Assembly (NCBI GenBank): GCA_016706365.1
Contig: JADJJU010000023.1
Span: 259,841-323,840 of the forward strand
Direction of reading: 5' to 3'
Length of the DNA stretch: 64,000 nt
Source: Saprospiraceae bacterium
GTDB lineage: Bacteria; Bacteroidota; Bacteroidia; Chitinophagales; Saprospiraceae
A program made the position numbers and the translations under genes. Numbering within the stretch: the first letter of the stretch is position 1; every line of letters begins with the position of its first letter. This document shows positions 36,439 through 45,400 of this stretch, piece by piece. The notes below the pieces were generated by a model, which made no database searches, was not told the DNA's origin, and was given only the letters and a program-made list of their open reading frames with translations.

Positions 36439-36741
36439 ATGAGAATTCATTTGGAATCCGTTCGCTTCACAGCTGACCAAAAATTAATTGAGTACATCAA
36501 TAAGAAGCTCTCAAAGCTTGATCAATTCTTTGATAAAATAGTAGATGTACAAGTTATATTGAAGTTGGAAAATTCTGGACAGGTAAAAGATAAAATAATC
36601 GAAGCAAGAATTAATGTCCCTGGAGACACTCTTATTTGTAAAAATGCTGACAAATCATTTGAAGCATCAATAGATATAGTAGCTGACAATCTCAAGCGTC
36701 AGCTAGTCCGATTTAAAGAAAAGTATCGCCTACGGGCATAG
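36439..36741 (+). CDS. hpf: Ribosome hibernation-promoting factor, short form (HPF/RaiA family)
   Basis: A 100-residue protein that binds the decoding centre and silences ribosomes in slow growth. The beta-alpha-beta-beta-beta-alpha fold is apparent from MRIHLESVRFTADQKLIEYI, KLSKLDQFFDKIVDVQVILK and FEASIDIVADNLKRQLVRFK, ending in a basic KEKYRLRA. There is no C-terminal dimerisation extension, so it is the short type. The gene is 138 bases after xerC, same strand, and is followed by a terminator. Confidence 0.93.
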   Translation: MRIHLESVRFTADQKLIEYINKKLSKLDQFFDKIVDVQVILKLENSGQVKDKIIEARINVPGDTLICKNADKSFEASIDIVADNLKRQLVRFKEKYRLRA

Positions 36742-36754
36742 ACAATATCATTCC

Positions 36755-36785
36755 AAAGCCCGCGTCCTGCGGGCTTTGGTGTTTT
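36755..36785 (+). terminator. Rho-independent terminator after hpf
   Basis: AAAGCCCGC (36755-36763) pairs perfectly with GCGGGCTTT (36769-36777), followed by a moderate T-rich stretch. Confidence 0.85.
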
Positions 36786-36854
36786 CAGGAATTAGCCTGC
36801 GCTAGATGAATTGATACAGTCAGGAATTTATTGAAAAAAAAGATTATTTTTTCT

Positions 36855-36883
36855 TTTGGTTTTCAGTAATGGGAGTATCTTTG
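36855..36883 (+). promoter_or_regulatory. Bacteroidota-type promoter for the tRNA-tuf cluster
   Basis: TTTG at 36855-36858 and TATCTTTG at 36876-36883 match the -33/-7 pattern TTTG...TAnnTTTG with a 17-base spacer. It lies about 170 bases before the first tRNA and directly after the hpf terminator. Confidence 0.7.
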
Positions 36884-37050
36884 CAATCGCTTAGAGTAAA
36901 AGTGCTTTTGGCTGGATCTGAAAAGAATTGAAAATGGAGTTTTTCTGTGCAAGAATATGTTGTCAATCTTATTTGCAATGCTTATAAACACAGGGTTTAA
37001 AAGCCTTTTATAGTTTAATCTGTATTGAGATTGATTACGATTTATAATTA

Positions 37051-37123
37051 GCCAGCATAGCTCAGTTGGTAGAGCAGCTGATTTGTAATCAGCTGGTCGG
37101 GGGTTCGAGTCCCTCTGCTGGCT
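37051..37123 (+). tRNA. tRNA-Thr (anticodon TGT)
   Basis: The acceptor arm GCCAGCA/TGCTGGC with discriminator T gives a 73-base cloverleaf. The anticodon loop TTTGTAA in stem GCTGA/TCAGC carries TGT. The T-loop GGTTCGAGTCC is canonical. CCA is not encoded. It is the first of four tRNAs before tuf. Confidence 0.97.
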
Positions 37124-37177
37124 CAAATGAGAAACACAATTCTTTCTTTTCAGAATTATTGAATAATTGTACCATAA

Positions 37178-37260
37178 GGGGGTGCGCCGAAGTTGGAGAG
37201 ACGGGGCAGACTGTAAATCTGTTGGTTTTACCTGAATAGGTTCGATTCCTATTACCCCCA
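37178..37260 (+). tRNA. tRNA-Tyr (anticodon GTA)
   Basis: The acceptor arm GGGGGTG pairs with TACCCCC (last pair G-U), discriminator A. The anticodon loop CTGTAAA carries GTA, and the long variable arm is characteristic of bacterial tRNA-Tyr. The gene is 83 bases long. Confidence 0.96.
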
Positions 37261-37263
37261 CGA

Positions 37264-37350
37264 AGGAGTGTGCGAGTGAGTGTGAATGTGAGTGTGTATT
37301 TATTGGTTTCTAAAACCCACACCCACACCCACACCCACACTCACACCCAA
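37264..37350. repeat. GTGT-rich and CACACC-rich inverted simple repeats between tRNA genes
   Basis: A GT-rich segment (37264-37300, with repeated GAGTGTG units) is followed by a CA-rich array of CACACC hexamers (37315-37348). The two can pair across a short A/T-rich loop. It lies in the spacer between tRNA-Tyr and tRNA-Gly. Confidence 0.75.
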
Positions 37351-37352
37351 TT

Positions 37353-37425
37353 GCGGGAGTAGCTCAGTTGGTAGAGCATCAGCCTTCCAAGCTGAGGGTC
37401 GCGGGTTCGAGTCTCGTCTCCCGCT
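37353..37425 (+). tRNA. tRNA-Gly (anticodon TCC)
   Basis: The acceptor arm GCGGGAG/CTCCCGC with discriminator T gives 73 bases. The anticodon loop CTTCCAA carries TCC. CCA is not encoded. Confidence 0.97.
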
Positions 37426-37793
37426 CTAATTTTCCACATTTGTGGATCATTGAGCAGCAATTATTAATATAAGTGCTTTGCAGATAGTTGAATTTCTTTC
37501 CAGGTTGACTTTTATAAAGTCTTCATCGATCCTTAGAATTACAACTTATCATCTTGGTATTTGAGTTAGATGTTTGTTGACGCACTCTTAATCTAAAGAG
37601 ATTATAAATGTGTGGAATACAAAAGGAACGGGTTTTCAAATCAATCGATAACCCATCCACCGTTTAATATCATTTATTGTTGAGACAATAGCAGGTGCTC
37701 TTGAATAACAATAGGTGTTTTGTAGTTGAAGGAATTAAGATTATAATCATTATTCCGGATACCAAGTGGAAAGACATTTGGATATATACAAAA
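37426..37793. other. Spacer between tRNA-Gly and tRNA-Thr(GGT)
   Basis: This 368-base A+T-rich stretch holds no open frame of interest, no further tRNA and no clear repeat. It may carry processing sites or a second promoter for tuf, but none is recognisable. Confidence 0.4.
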
Positions 37794-37865
<72 letters not shown>

Positions 37866-37923
37866 CAACCATTTTTTTAGTGTATTTTATTTTTTTAAAC
37901 ATAGCAATTTAAACTTTTTACCG

Positions 37924-39120
37924 ATGGCAAAGGAAACATTTCAAAGGAATAAGCCACACCTCAATGTTGGAACAATTGGTCACGTAGACCACGGTAAAAC
38001 TACTTTGACTGCGGCCATTACATCTGTTCTTGCAAGTAAAGGTTTGGCGAAGAGTATGTCTTACGATTCGATTGATGCAGCTCCTGAAGAGAAGGAAAGA
38101 GGTATTACAATCAATACAGCTCACGTTGAGTATGAGACGGTAAATCGTCACTATGCGCACGTTGACTGTCCGGGTCACGCGGATTATGTGAAAAACATGG
38201 TTACTGGTGCTGCTCAGATGGATGGTGCTATTCTTGTAGTTGCTGCTACGGATGGTCCTATGCCTCAAACCAGAGAGCACATTCTATTGGCACGTCAGGT
38301 AGGTGTTCCTGCTGTAGTCGTGTTCATGAATAAAGTAGACCTTGTAGATGATGAAGAGATGTTGGAATTGGTTGAAATGGAAGTTAGAGAACTTCTTACT
38401 CAATACAATTTTGACGGTGACAATGCAGCAGTGATTAAAGGTTCTGCATTGAAGGCTCTTGAAGGAGATGCAGCTGCAGTGCAGGGTATTGTTGATCTTA
38501 TGGAAGCAGTAGATACTCAGATTCCTGAGCCTACTCGTTTAGTAGATCTTCCATTCCTAATGCCTGTAGAAGATGTATTTTCAATTACAGGTCGTGGTAC
38601 AGTTGCCACAGGTCGTATTGAAAGAGGTGTAATTGAAGTAGGTCAACCAGTCGAAATCATTGGTATGATGAGAGATGACGAAAAGCCTATGACATCTACA
38701 GTAACTGGTGTTGAAATGTTTAGAAAACTTCTTAACAGAGGTGAGGCCGGTGACAACGCAGGTCTTCTTCTTAGAGGTGTTGACAAAGAAAACATCAAAA
38801 GAGGTATGGTAATCTGTGCTCCGGGTTCTGTAAAACCACACAAATCATTTAAGTGTGAGGTTTATGTTCTTGGAAAAGATGAAGGCGGACGTCACACTCC
38901 ATTCTTCAATGGTTACAGACCTCAGTTTTACTTCCGTACTACAGACGTGACAGGAGATGTTACGCTTCCAGCAGGAGTTGAAATGGTAATGCCTGGTGAT
39001 AATGTATCATTGGAAGTTACTTTACTTAACTCTATCGCAATGGAAAAAGGTCTTCGTTTTGCGATTCGTGAAGGTGGACGTACTGTAGGAGCAGGTCAGG
39101 TGACTGAAATTATTGGATAA
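37924..39120 (+). CDS. tuf: Elongation factor Tu
   Basis: A 398-residue GTPase that delivers aminoacyl-tRNA to the ribosome. The G1 motif GHVDHGKTTLT (residues ~19-29), G2 RGITINTAHVEY, G3 DCPGHADY, G4 NKVDLVDD and G5 GSALKALEG are intact. Domains 2 and 3 follow (FSITGRGTVATGRIERG, FNGYRPQFYFRTTDVTG, AIREGGRTVGAGQVTEI). It lies 58 bases after tRNA-Thr and is followed by a UUCG-loop terminator and tRNA-Trp. Confidence 0.99.
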   Translation: MAKETFQRNKPHLNVGTIGHVDHGKTTLTAAITSVLASKGLAKSMSYDSIDAAPEEKERGITINTAHVEYETVNRHYAHVDCPGHADYVKNMVTGAAQMDGAILVVAATDGPMPQTREHILLARQVGVPAVVVFMNKVDLVDDEEMLELVEMEVRELLTQYNFDGDNAAVIKGSALKALEGDAAAVQGIVDLMEAVDTQIPEPTRLVDLPFLMPVEDVFSITGRGTVATGRIERGVIEVGQPVEIIGMMRDDEKPMTSTVTGVEMFRKLLNRGEAGDNAGLLLRGVDKENIKRGMVICAPGSVKPHKSFKCEVYVLGKDEGGRHTPFFNGYRPQFYFRTTDVTGDVTLPAGVEMVMPGDNVSLEVTLLNSIAMEKGLRFAIREGGRTVGAGQVTEIIG

Positions 39121-39148
39121 TCAAATTTGATTGAATATAATAGTGATT

Positions 39149-39177
39149 AAGCACCTCTTCGGAGGTGCTTAATTTTC
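39149..39177 (+). terminator. UUCG-tetraloop terminator after tuf
   Basis: AAGCACCTC (39149-39157), loop TTCG, GAGGTGCTT (39162-39170), then a T-rich tail. tRNA-Trp starts only 12 bases downstream of the stem, so termination is probably partial or the hairpin is a processing site. Confidence 0.85.
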
Positions 39178-39182
39178 TTATT

Positions 39183-39255
39183 ACGGGCATAGCTCAGCTG
39201 GTAGAGCGGCGGTCTCCAAAACCGTAGGCCGAGGGTTCGAATCCTTCTGCCCGTG
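39183..39255 (+). tRNA. tRNA-Trp (anticodon CCA)
   Basis: The acceptor arm ACGGGCA/TGCCCGT with discriminator G gives 73 bases. The anticodon loop CTCCAAA carries CCA. It is placed between tuf and secE, as in many bacteria. Confidence 0.97.
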
Positions 39256-39268
39256 CAAATTCGAAATT

Positions 39269-39457
39269 ATGGACAAAATAACGTTGTACATCAAAGAAAG
39301 CTATAATGAGCTTGTAAATAAAGTTTCCTGGCCGAATTGGGCTAATTTACAAAGCAGCACTACGGTAGTAATCGTAGCATCATTAATTATCGCAATCTTA
39401 ATTTTTTTAATGGATCTGATCTCTAAGCAAACGCTAAGCCTGATCTATAATATCTGA
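39269..39457 (+). CDS. secE: Preprotein translocase subunit SecE
   Basis: A 62-residue inner-membrane protein of the SecYEG channel, the short single-span form. The conserved cytoplasmic helix IKESYNELVNKVSWPNWANL precedes one TM helix (TVVIVASLIIAILIFLMDLI). The gene lies between tRNA-Trp and nusG, the usual location, and is 13 bases before nusG. Confidence 0.96.
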   Translation: MDKITLYIKESYNELVNKVSWPNWANLQSSTTVVIVASLIIAILIFLMDLISKQTLSLIYNI

Positions 39458-39470
39458 TAATAATTTACGG

Positions 39471-40019
39471 ATGGTAGAGGGAAGAAAATGGTACTCTTTA
39501 AGAGTCATCAGCGGTAAAGAAAGAAAAATCAAGGAAAGAATTGAGGCTGAGATACTTAGGTCCGGTTGGGATCAGATAGTTTTTCAAGTAATTGTTCCCT
39601 CCGAGAAGGTATATAAAATCAGAAACGGCAAGAAAGTAGTTACTGAAAGAAATATCCTTCCTGGATACTTATTGTTGGAGGCTGAGGCTGGTAAGTTTGG
39701 TGGAGAAATAGTTCAAGCCATTTCGAATGTGCCGAATGTCATCCACTTTCTTGGAAAGAATGTTCCTATACCTATGAAACAATCTGAAGCAAACAGGATG
39801 CTGGGAAGATTGGATGAGTCAGAAACGGAAGGTGAAACAATGTTGGAGCCTTTTATCGTAGGAGAAACTGTTCGAATCATCGATGGTCCATTCAACGATT
39901 TTGTAGGTGACATCAAAGAAGTTAACGAAGAGAAGAAAAAGATCAAAGTGATCGTAAAAATATTTGGACGAGGTACTGAAGTTGAACTCAACTTCATGCA
40001 GGTCGAAAAGCAAAACTAA
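39471..40019 (+). CDS. nusG: Transcription termination/antitermination factor NusG
   Basis: A 182-residue factor with an NGN domain (KWYSLRVISGKERKIKERIE, ERNILPGYLLLEAEA, ISNVPNVIHFLG) that binds RNA polymerase, and a C-terminal KOW domain (IVGETVRIIDGPFNDFVGDI...FGRGTEVELNF). It links RNA polymerase with Rho or ribosomal S10. It lies directly downstream of secE, followed 96 bases later by rplK. Confidence 0.97.
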   Translation: MVEGRKWYSLRVISGKERKIKERIEAEILRSGWDQIVFQVIVPSEKVYKIRNGKKVVTERNILPGYLLLEAEAGKFGGEIVQAISNVPNVIHFLGKNVPIPMKQSEANRMLGRLDESETEGETMLEPFIVGETVRIIDGPFNDFVGDIKEVNEEKKKIKVIVKIFGRGTEVELNFMQVEKQN

Positions 40020-40115
40020 ATTTGACTGAACTGTAGATCCTTTTTGGATTGCTTCCCTCAGGATACAGAAGAGTTTAGAATTGCAACTATTTATTGAGCT
40101 GAAATAATAAATACA

Positions 40116-40577
40116 ATGGCAAAAGAAGTAGATATATTTATAAAGTTACAAGTGAAAGGCGGACAGGCAAACCCTGCACCTCCGATTGGACCGGCATTAG
40201 GTTCCAAGGGTGTTAACATCATGGAATTTTGCAAGAGATTTAATGCAGAAACACAGGACAAAATTGGCAAGATTCTTCCGGTTTTGATCTCAGTTTACAA
40301 AGACAAGTCTTTTGATTTCATTATAAAAACTCCTCCTGCAGCAATTCAATTGCTGGAAGCTGCAAAAGTTAAGCAAGGTTCAAAAGAGCCTAACCGTCTT
40401 AAAGTTGGCAGTGTAACATGGGATCAGGTAAAAGCGATAGCTGAAGACAAAATGCCCGATATGAATGCATTTACCGTAGAGTCTGCCATGAAAATGGTTG
40501 CAGGTACTGCAAGAAGTATGGGTATTACAATTAACGGAACTCCTCCATGGGGAGCTGGACCGGAACAGGATAATTAA
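40116..40577 (+). CDS. rplK: 50S ribosomal protein L11
   Basis: A 153-residue protein of the GTPase-associated centre. KLQVKGGQANPAPPIGPALG, the linker, and the C-terminal RNA-binding half (GSVTWDQVKAIAEDKMPDMN, VAGTARSMGITI) are conserved. The C-terminus is a few residues longer than usual (NGTPPWGAGPEQDN). The gene starts the rplKAJL cluster, 52 bases before rplA. Confidence 0.97.
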   Translation: MAKEVDIFIKLQVKGGQANPAPPIGPALGSKGVNIMEFCKRFNAETQDKIGKILPVLISVYKDKSFDFIIKTPPAAIQLLEAAKVKQGSKEPNRLKVGSVTWDQVKAIAEDKMPDMNAFTVESAMKMVAGTARSMGITINGTPPWGAGPEQDN

Positions 40578-40629
40578 TTTTTTTACAGAAGGGAGCTCCA
40601 AAGAGCGTTTGACCTCAAAATTTTAGATT

Positions 40630-41322
40630 ATGGCAAAAGTAACAAAAAAACGTGCCGCCGTTAATGCGAAAGTTGATCCTGACAAATTGTATTCTCTTGG
40701 AGAAGCAATGTCAATGGTTAAAGAAGTAAACGTGGCAAAATTTGATTCCTCAGTGGATATTCACGTAAGGTTAGGAGTGGATCCAAGAAAAGCTGATCAG
40801 GCTTTGAGAGGTACAGTTAGTCTTCCTCACGGAACTGGTAAAACTAAAAGAGTATTAGTATTGTGCACACCGGACAAAGAAGCTGAAGCTAAAGAAGCTG
40901 GGGCAGATTTTGTCGGTCTGGATGAATTCATTACTAAAATCCAGGGAGGCTGGACCGACATCGATGTAATTGTTGCAACTCCAAACGTAATGGCTCAGGT
41001 AGGTAAGGTTGGTAGAATTTTAGGACCTCGTGGTCTGATGCCAAACCCCAAGACTGGTACAGTGACTATGGATGTGGCGAATGCAGTAGCCGATGTAAAA
41101 GGTGGTAAAATTGCATTCCGTGTGGACAAATTTGGTATCATTCATGCGTCCGTAGGCCGTGTTTCATTTACACCTGAAAAGTTAACTGAAAATGCTTCTG
41201 AATTGATTCATACCCTTGTAAAAATGAAGCCATCTTCTGCAAAAGGGACTTATATGAAATCAGTGACTGTAGCCAGTACAATGAGTCCTGGTATCAAAGT
41301 TGACTCAAAATCCATTAAATAA
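40630..41322 (+). CDS. rplA: 50S ribosomal protein L1
   Basis: A 230-residue protein of the L1 stalk, and in many bacteria the repressor of its own operon. VDIHVRLGVDPRKADQALRG, LPHGTGKTKRVLVLC, VGKVGRILGPRGLMPNPKTG and KGTYMKSVTVASTMSPGIKV are the usual conserved segments. Complete. It is followed by rplJ after 24 bases. Confidence 0.98.
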   Translation: MAKVTKKRAAVNAKVDPDKLYSLGEAMSMVKEVNVAKFDSSVDIHVRLGVDPRKADQALRGTVSLPHGTGKTKRVLVLCTPDKEAEAKEAGADFVGLDEFITKIQGGWTDIDVIVATPNVMAQVGKVGRILGPRGLMPNPKTGTVTMDVANAVADVKGGKIAFRVDKFGIIHASVGRVSFTPEKLTENASELIHTLVKMKPSSAKGTYMKSVTVASTMSPGIKVDSKSIK

Positions 41323-41346
41323 CAAGCCCGTTTAAACGACAATACA

Positions 41347-41874
41347 ATGAATAAGCAAGAAAAAACGGTAGCTATAGAAGAACTAAGAGAGAAATTTGAC
41401 AATTCAAATTTCTTTTATTTAACAGATTCCTCTGCTCTATCTGTGGCAAAGATCAATAAATTACGCAGAATTTGTTTCGAGCGTGATATAGATATACAGG
41501 TTGTAAAGAATACACTGGTTAGAAAGGCAATGGAAGGATTAGCTGAGGAAAAAGGCTTTGCTTCCTTATATGATTCACTTCATGGTCCTACTACCATCCT
41601 ATTCAGTACAGTTGCAAATGCTCCGGCAAAAGTTCTGGAGGAATTTAGAAAAGGAAACGCCAAACCTACTCTTAAGGCAGCCTATATAGATAGTGCAGTT
41701 TTTATCGGAGATGACCAAATTGAGGTCCTCAGCAAGCTGAAGACGAAAGAACAATTGGTTGGCGAGATTATCGGATTATTGCAGTCACCTGCGAAGAACG
41801 TTATCGGCGCTCTTAAATCAGGTGGAACTACTATTGCAGGGTTGTTAAAGACTCTGGAAGAAAGAGCTGCATAA
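41347..41874 (+). CDS. rplJ: 50S ribosomal protein L10
   Basis: A 175-residue protein that anchors the L7/L12 dimers to 23S rRNA. The N-terminal RNA-binding part (FYLTDSSALSVAKINKLRRI, IQVVKNTLVRKAMEG) and the C-terminal helix that carries L12 (GALKSGGTTIAGLLKTLEER) are present. Lies between rplA (24 bases) and rplL (61 bases). Confidence 0.97.
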   Translation: MNKQEKTVAIEELREKFDNSNFFYLTDSSALSVAKINKLRRICFERDIDIQVVKNTLVRKAMEGLAEEKGFASLYDSLHGPTTILFSTVANAPAKVLEEFRKGNAKPTLKAAYIDSAVFIGDDQIEVLSKLKTKEQLVGEIIGLLQSPAKNVIGALKSGGTTIAGLLKTLEERAA

Positions 41875-41935
41875 CAAATTTGGCTTCCAAGCTATACGCA
41901 TATAATATTTTACGAAAAATTTAAATTTAAAAACA

Positions 41936-42319
41936 ATGGCAGATCTTAAAGCATTTGCAGAACAACTAGTCAATTTAACAGTTAAAGAAGTTAATGAGTT
42001 GGCTGCAATTTTGAAAGATGAGTATGGCATCGAACCAGCAGCAGCAGCAGTTGCTTACGCAGGCCCTGCAGCAGGTGGTGGAGCAGCTGATGAAGCTCCG
42101 GTAGAGAAAACATCTTTTGATGTAGTATTGAAATCCGCTGGTGCAGCAAAATTGAATGTTGTTAAAGAAGTGAAAAACTTACTTAACATCGGATTGAAAG
42201 AGGCTAAAGACCTTGTTGATGGTGCACCTTCAACTTTGAAAGAAGGAGCTTCAAAAGATGAGGCAGAAAGCATCAAAGCTACTTTGGAAGGTGCAGGTGC
42301 TGAGATTGAATTGAAATAA
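41936..42319 (+). CDS. rplL: 50S ribosomal protein L7/L12
   Basis: A 127-residue stalk protein that recruits translation GTPases. It has the N-terminal dimerisation domain (LVNLTVKEVNELAAILKDEY), an Ala/Gly-rich hinge (AAAAVAYAGPAAGGGAADEA) and the C-terminal factor-binding domain (KTSFDVVLKSAGAAKLNVVK, IGLKEAKDLVDGAPSTLKEG). Complete, followed by a strong hairpin before rpoB. Confidence 0.98.
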   Translation: MADLKAFAEQLVNLTVKEVNELAAILKDEYGIEPAAAAVAYAGPAAGGGAADEAPVEKTSFDVVLKSAGAAKLNVVKEVKNLLNIGLKEAKDLVDGAPSTLKEGASKDEAESIKATLEGAGAEIELK

Positions 42320-42373
42320 TACTCAATGATATCTATGCGGGCATTCGTACCGTTTCATCTTTATAAGACATAA

Positions 42374-42413
42374 AGGCTTAGTAAAAGATTATTCTTTTGC
42401 TAAGCCTCTTTGT
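42374..42413 (+). terminator. Hairpin/attenuator between rplL and rpoB
   Basis: AGGCTTAGTAAAAG (42374-42387) pairs with CTTTTGCTAAGCCT (42394-42407) over 14 bp with one G-U pair, six-base loop, and a T-rich tail with T5. rpoB starts 66 bases later. In other bacteria this site attenuates transcription so that less rpoBC than ribosomal-protein mRNA is made. Confidence 0.85.
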
Positions 42414-42478
42414 CGTTTTTGTCGAGAAGTTCATTTCCGGAATAGTCCGGAATTAATCATATAAATAATTATCCCAAG

Positions 42479-45400
42479 ATGGCATTATCAAATGGCGCAA
42501 TTACGCTGGCTGAAAACGAAAGAGTCAATTTTGGAAAGATCAAACTGCCCGCTGAAAATCCGGACCTTCTGGAAATTCAATTGCAGTCTTTCAAAGAATT
42601 TTTCCAGCTCGAAACTACCCCCGAAAACAGGAATAGTGAAGGTTTGTACAAAGTGTTTCAGGAGAATTATCCAATCTCCGATGCAAGAAACATTTTCGTA
42701 CTGGAATTCCTGGATTATTATATAGATCCACCAAGATATTCTATCGAGGAATGCATGCAGAGGGGTCTTACTTACAGTGTTCCTTTGAAAGCCAAACTTA
42801 GACTTTCCTGCAATGATGAGGAGCACGTAGATTTTCAGACAATAGTGCAGGACGTGTTCTTGGGTAATATACCTTATATGACTCCCAAAGGTACATTTGT
42901 TATTAATGGTGCTGAAAGGGTAATCGTTTCACAATTACACAGATCTCCTGGTGTTTTCTTCAGTCAGACTTATCACCCTAATGGTACAAAAATCTACTCT
43001 GCAAGAGTGATTCCGTTCAAAGGTGCCTGGATGGAGTTTGCAACGGATATCAATACTGTGATGTATGCTTACATTGACAGAAAAAAGAAATTTCCCGTTA
43101 CTACTCTTTTAAGAGCCATTGGTTATGACTCTGATAAGGAAATCCTTAGCATTTTTGGACTTGCAGAAGAAATCAAAGCTACTGATGCAGAGCTTTCTAA
43201 ATCTGTTGGTAGAAAATTAGCTGCCAGGGTATTGAAGAAGTGGACAGAGGATTTCGTAGATGAAGATACAGGAGAAGTAGTAACCATCGAGCGTAACGAG
43301 ATCATTCTTGAAAGAGATGTTCAGCTTGATGAAACAAACATTCAGCTGATTCTGGATTCCAATACAAACACAGTAATCCTGCAGAAGGAGAATGTAGAGG
43401 AAGATTACTCTATCATCTACAATACTTTACAAAAAGATCCATCCAGTTCAGAAATTGAAGCTGTAGAATATATCTATCGTCAGTTGAGAGGTACAGAGCC
43501 ACCTGATGAAGAAACAGCACGTGGTATTATCGACAAGTTGTTCTTCTCTGATAAGAGATACAACCTTGGTGATGTAGGTCGTTTCAAAATCAATAAGAAA
43601 TTGAATCTTGGCACACCATTAGATGTACAGGTATTGACAAAGGATGATATCATCTCCATTGTCAACTATCTCGTAAAACTAATGAACCAAAATGCTGAGA
43701 TTGATGATATCGATCACTTAAGCAACAGACGTGTAAGAACAGTAGGAGAGCAATTATACGCTCAATTCGGTGTAGGTCTGGCCAGAATGGCAAGAACTAT
43801 ACGTGAACGTATGAATGTAAGAGACAATGAAGTCTTCACTCCTGTGGATTTGATTAATGCAAGAACACTTTCTTCAGTAATCAACTCTTTCTTTGGAACA
43901 AGTCAGTTGTCTCAGTTTTTGGATCAAACCAATCCTCTTTCTGAAATTACGCACAAAAGAAGAATTTCAGCATTAGGGCCAGGTGGTCTTTCGAGAGAAA
44001 GAGCTGGTTTTGAGGTTAGGGACGTTCACTACTCTCACTATGGTCGTCTTTGTACGATTGAAACTCCTGAAGGTCCGAATATTGGACTAATCTCTACACT
44101 TTGTGTTCATGCGAAAATCAATGGAATGGGATTCCTTGAGACTCCATACCGTAGAGTTGTATATGGTAAACTGGATGTGAAGAGTCAGGTTGAATACCTT
44201 TCTGCTGAAAATGAAGATTATATAAAGATTGCACAGGCGAATTCACCAATTGATGAAAAAGGTGCATTCCTTACAGATAGAATCAAGTGTCGTGAGCACG
44301 GGGATTTCCCTGTTTTGACACCTGAAGAGATTGACTATATGGACGTTGCTCCTAACCAGATTGTAGGTGTATCTGCATCATTGATTCCATTTCTTGAGAA
44401 TGATGATGCAAACCGTGCTTTGATGGGATCAAACATGCAACGTCAGGCAGTACCACTTTTACGTCCTACTGCACCTATCGTGGGAACTGGATTGGAAGGA
44501 AAAGTGGCAAGAGATTCCCGAATGCTTATCAATGCAGAAGGTGACGGAGTTGTGGAATATGTGGATGCAGAAAAAATCATCAGCAGATACGACAGGGGTG
44601 AGTTTGACCGCCTTGTATCTTTCGAAGATGATTTCAAAACATACCAATTGACCAAATTCCTTAGAACTAACCAGGGAACTTGTATCAATCTTCGTCCGAT
44701 CGTCAAGAAAGGAATGAGAGTGAGCAAAGGAACTATTCTTTGTGATGGTTATGCTACAGAGAAAGGTGAATTGGCACTTGGCCAAAACATGAAAGTGGCA
44801 TTCATGCCATGGAAAGGGTACAACTTTGAGGATGCGATTGTAATTTCTGAGAGAGTTGTAAAAGAAGATGTATTCACTTCAATCCATATTGAGCATTTTG
44901 AATTGGATGTAAGAGACACCAAGCTGGGAGAAGAAGAATTAACCAATGATATTCCAAATGTAAGTGAAGAAGCTACAAAAGATTTGGATGAAAATGGTAT
45001 CATTCGTATCGGAGCCTGGGCTAAAGAAGGTGATATCCTTATTGGTAAGATTACTCCCAAAGGAGAGTCTGATCCAACTCCGGAAGAAAAACTTCTTAGA
45101 GCAATCTTTGGAGACAAAGCGGGTGATGTTAAGGATGCTTCATTGAAAACTCCTCCATCAATCACCGGGATCGTAGTAGATAAGCAGATTTATGCCAGAG
45201 CAAAAAAGGACAAGTCTCAGAAAGTACAGGAGAAAGAACTTTTGACGAAACTGGAAGATCAGCACAAAATTGCGATCAATGAGTTACACACTATTTTATT
45301 GGATAAATTGCTTTCTTTATTGAAAGACAGATCATCAAATGGAGTTCGTAGTGTATACAATGAAGAATTGATTCCTAAATCTTCCAAGTTCAATAAAACG

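Noticed and set aside
36863..37340. Minus-strand frames across the tRNA genes
   Set aside because: They are antisense to tRNA-Thr and tRNA-Tyr; the cloverleaf structures explain the sequence.
37310..37350. A CRISPR array at the CACACC repeats
   Set aside because: The units are 6 bases without spacers, so they are a simple repeat.
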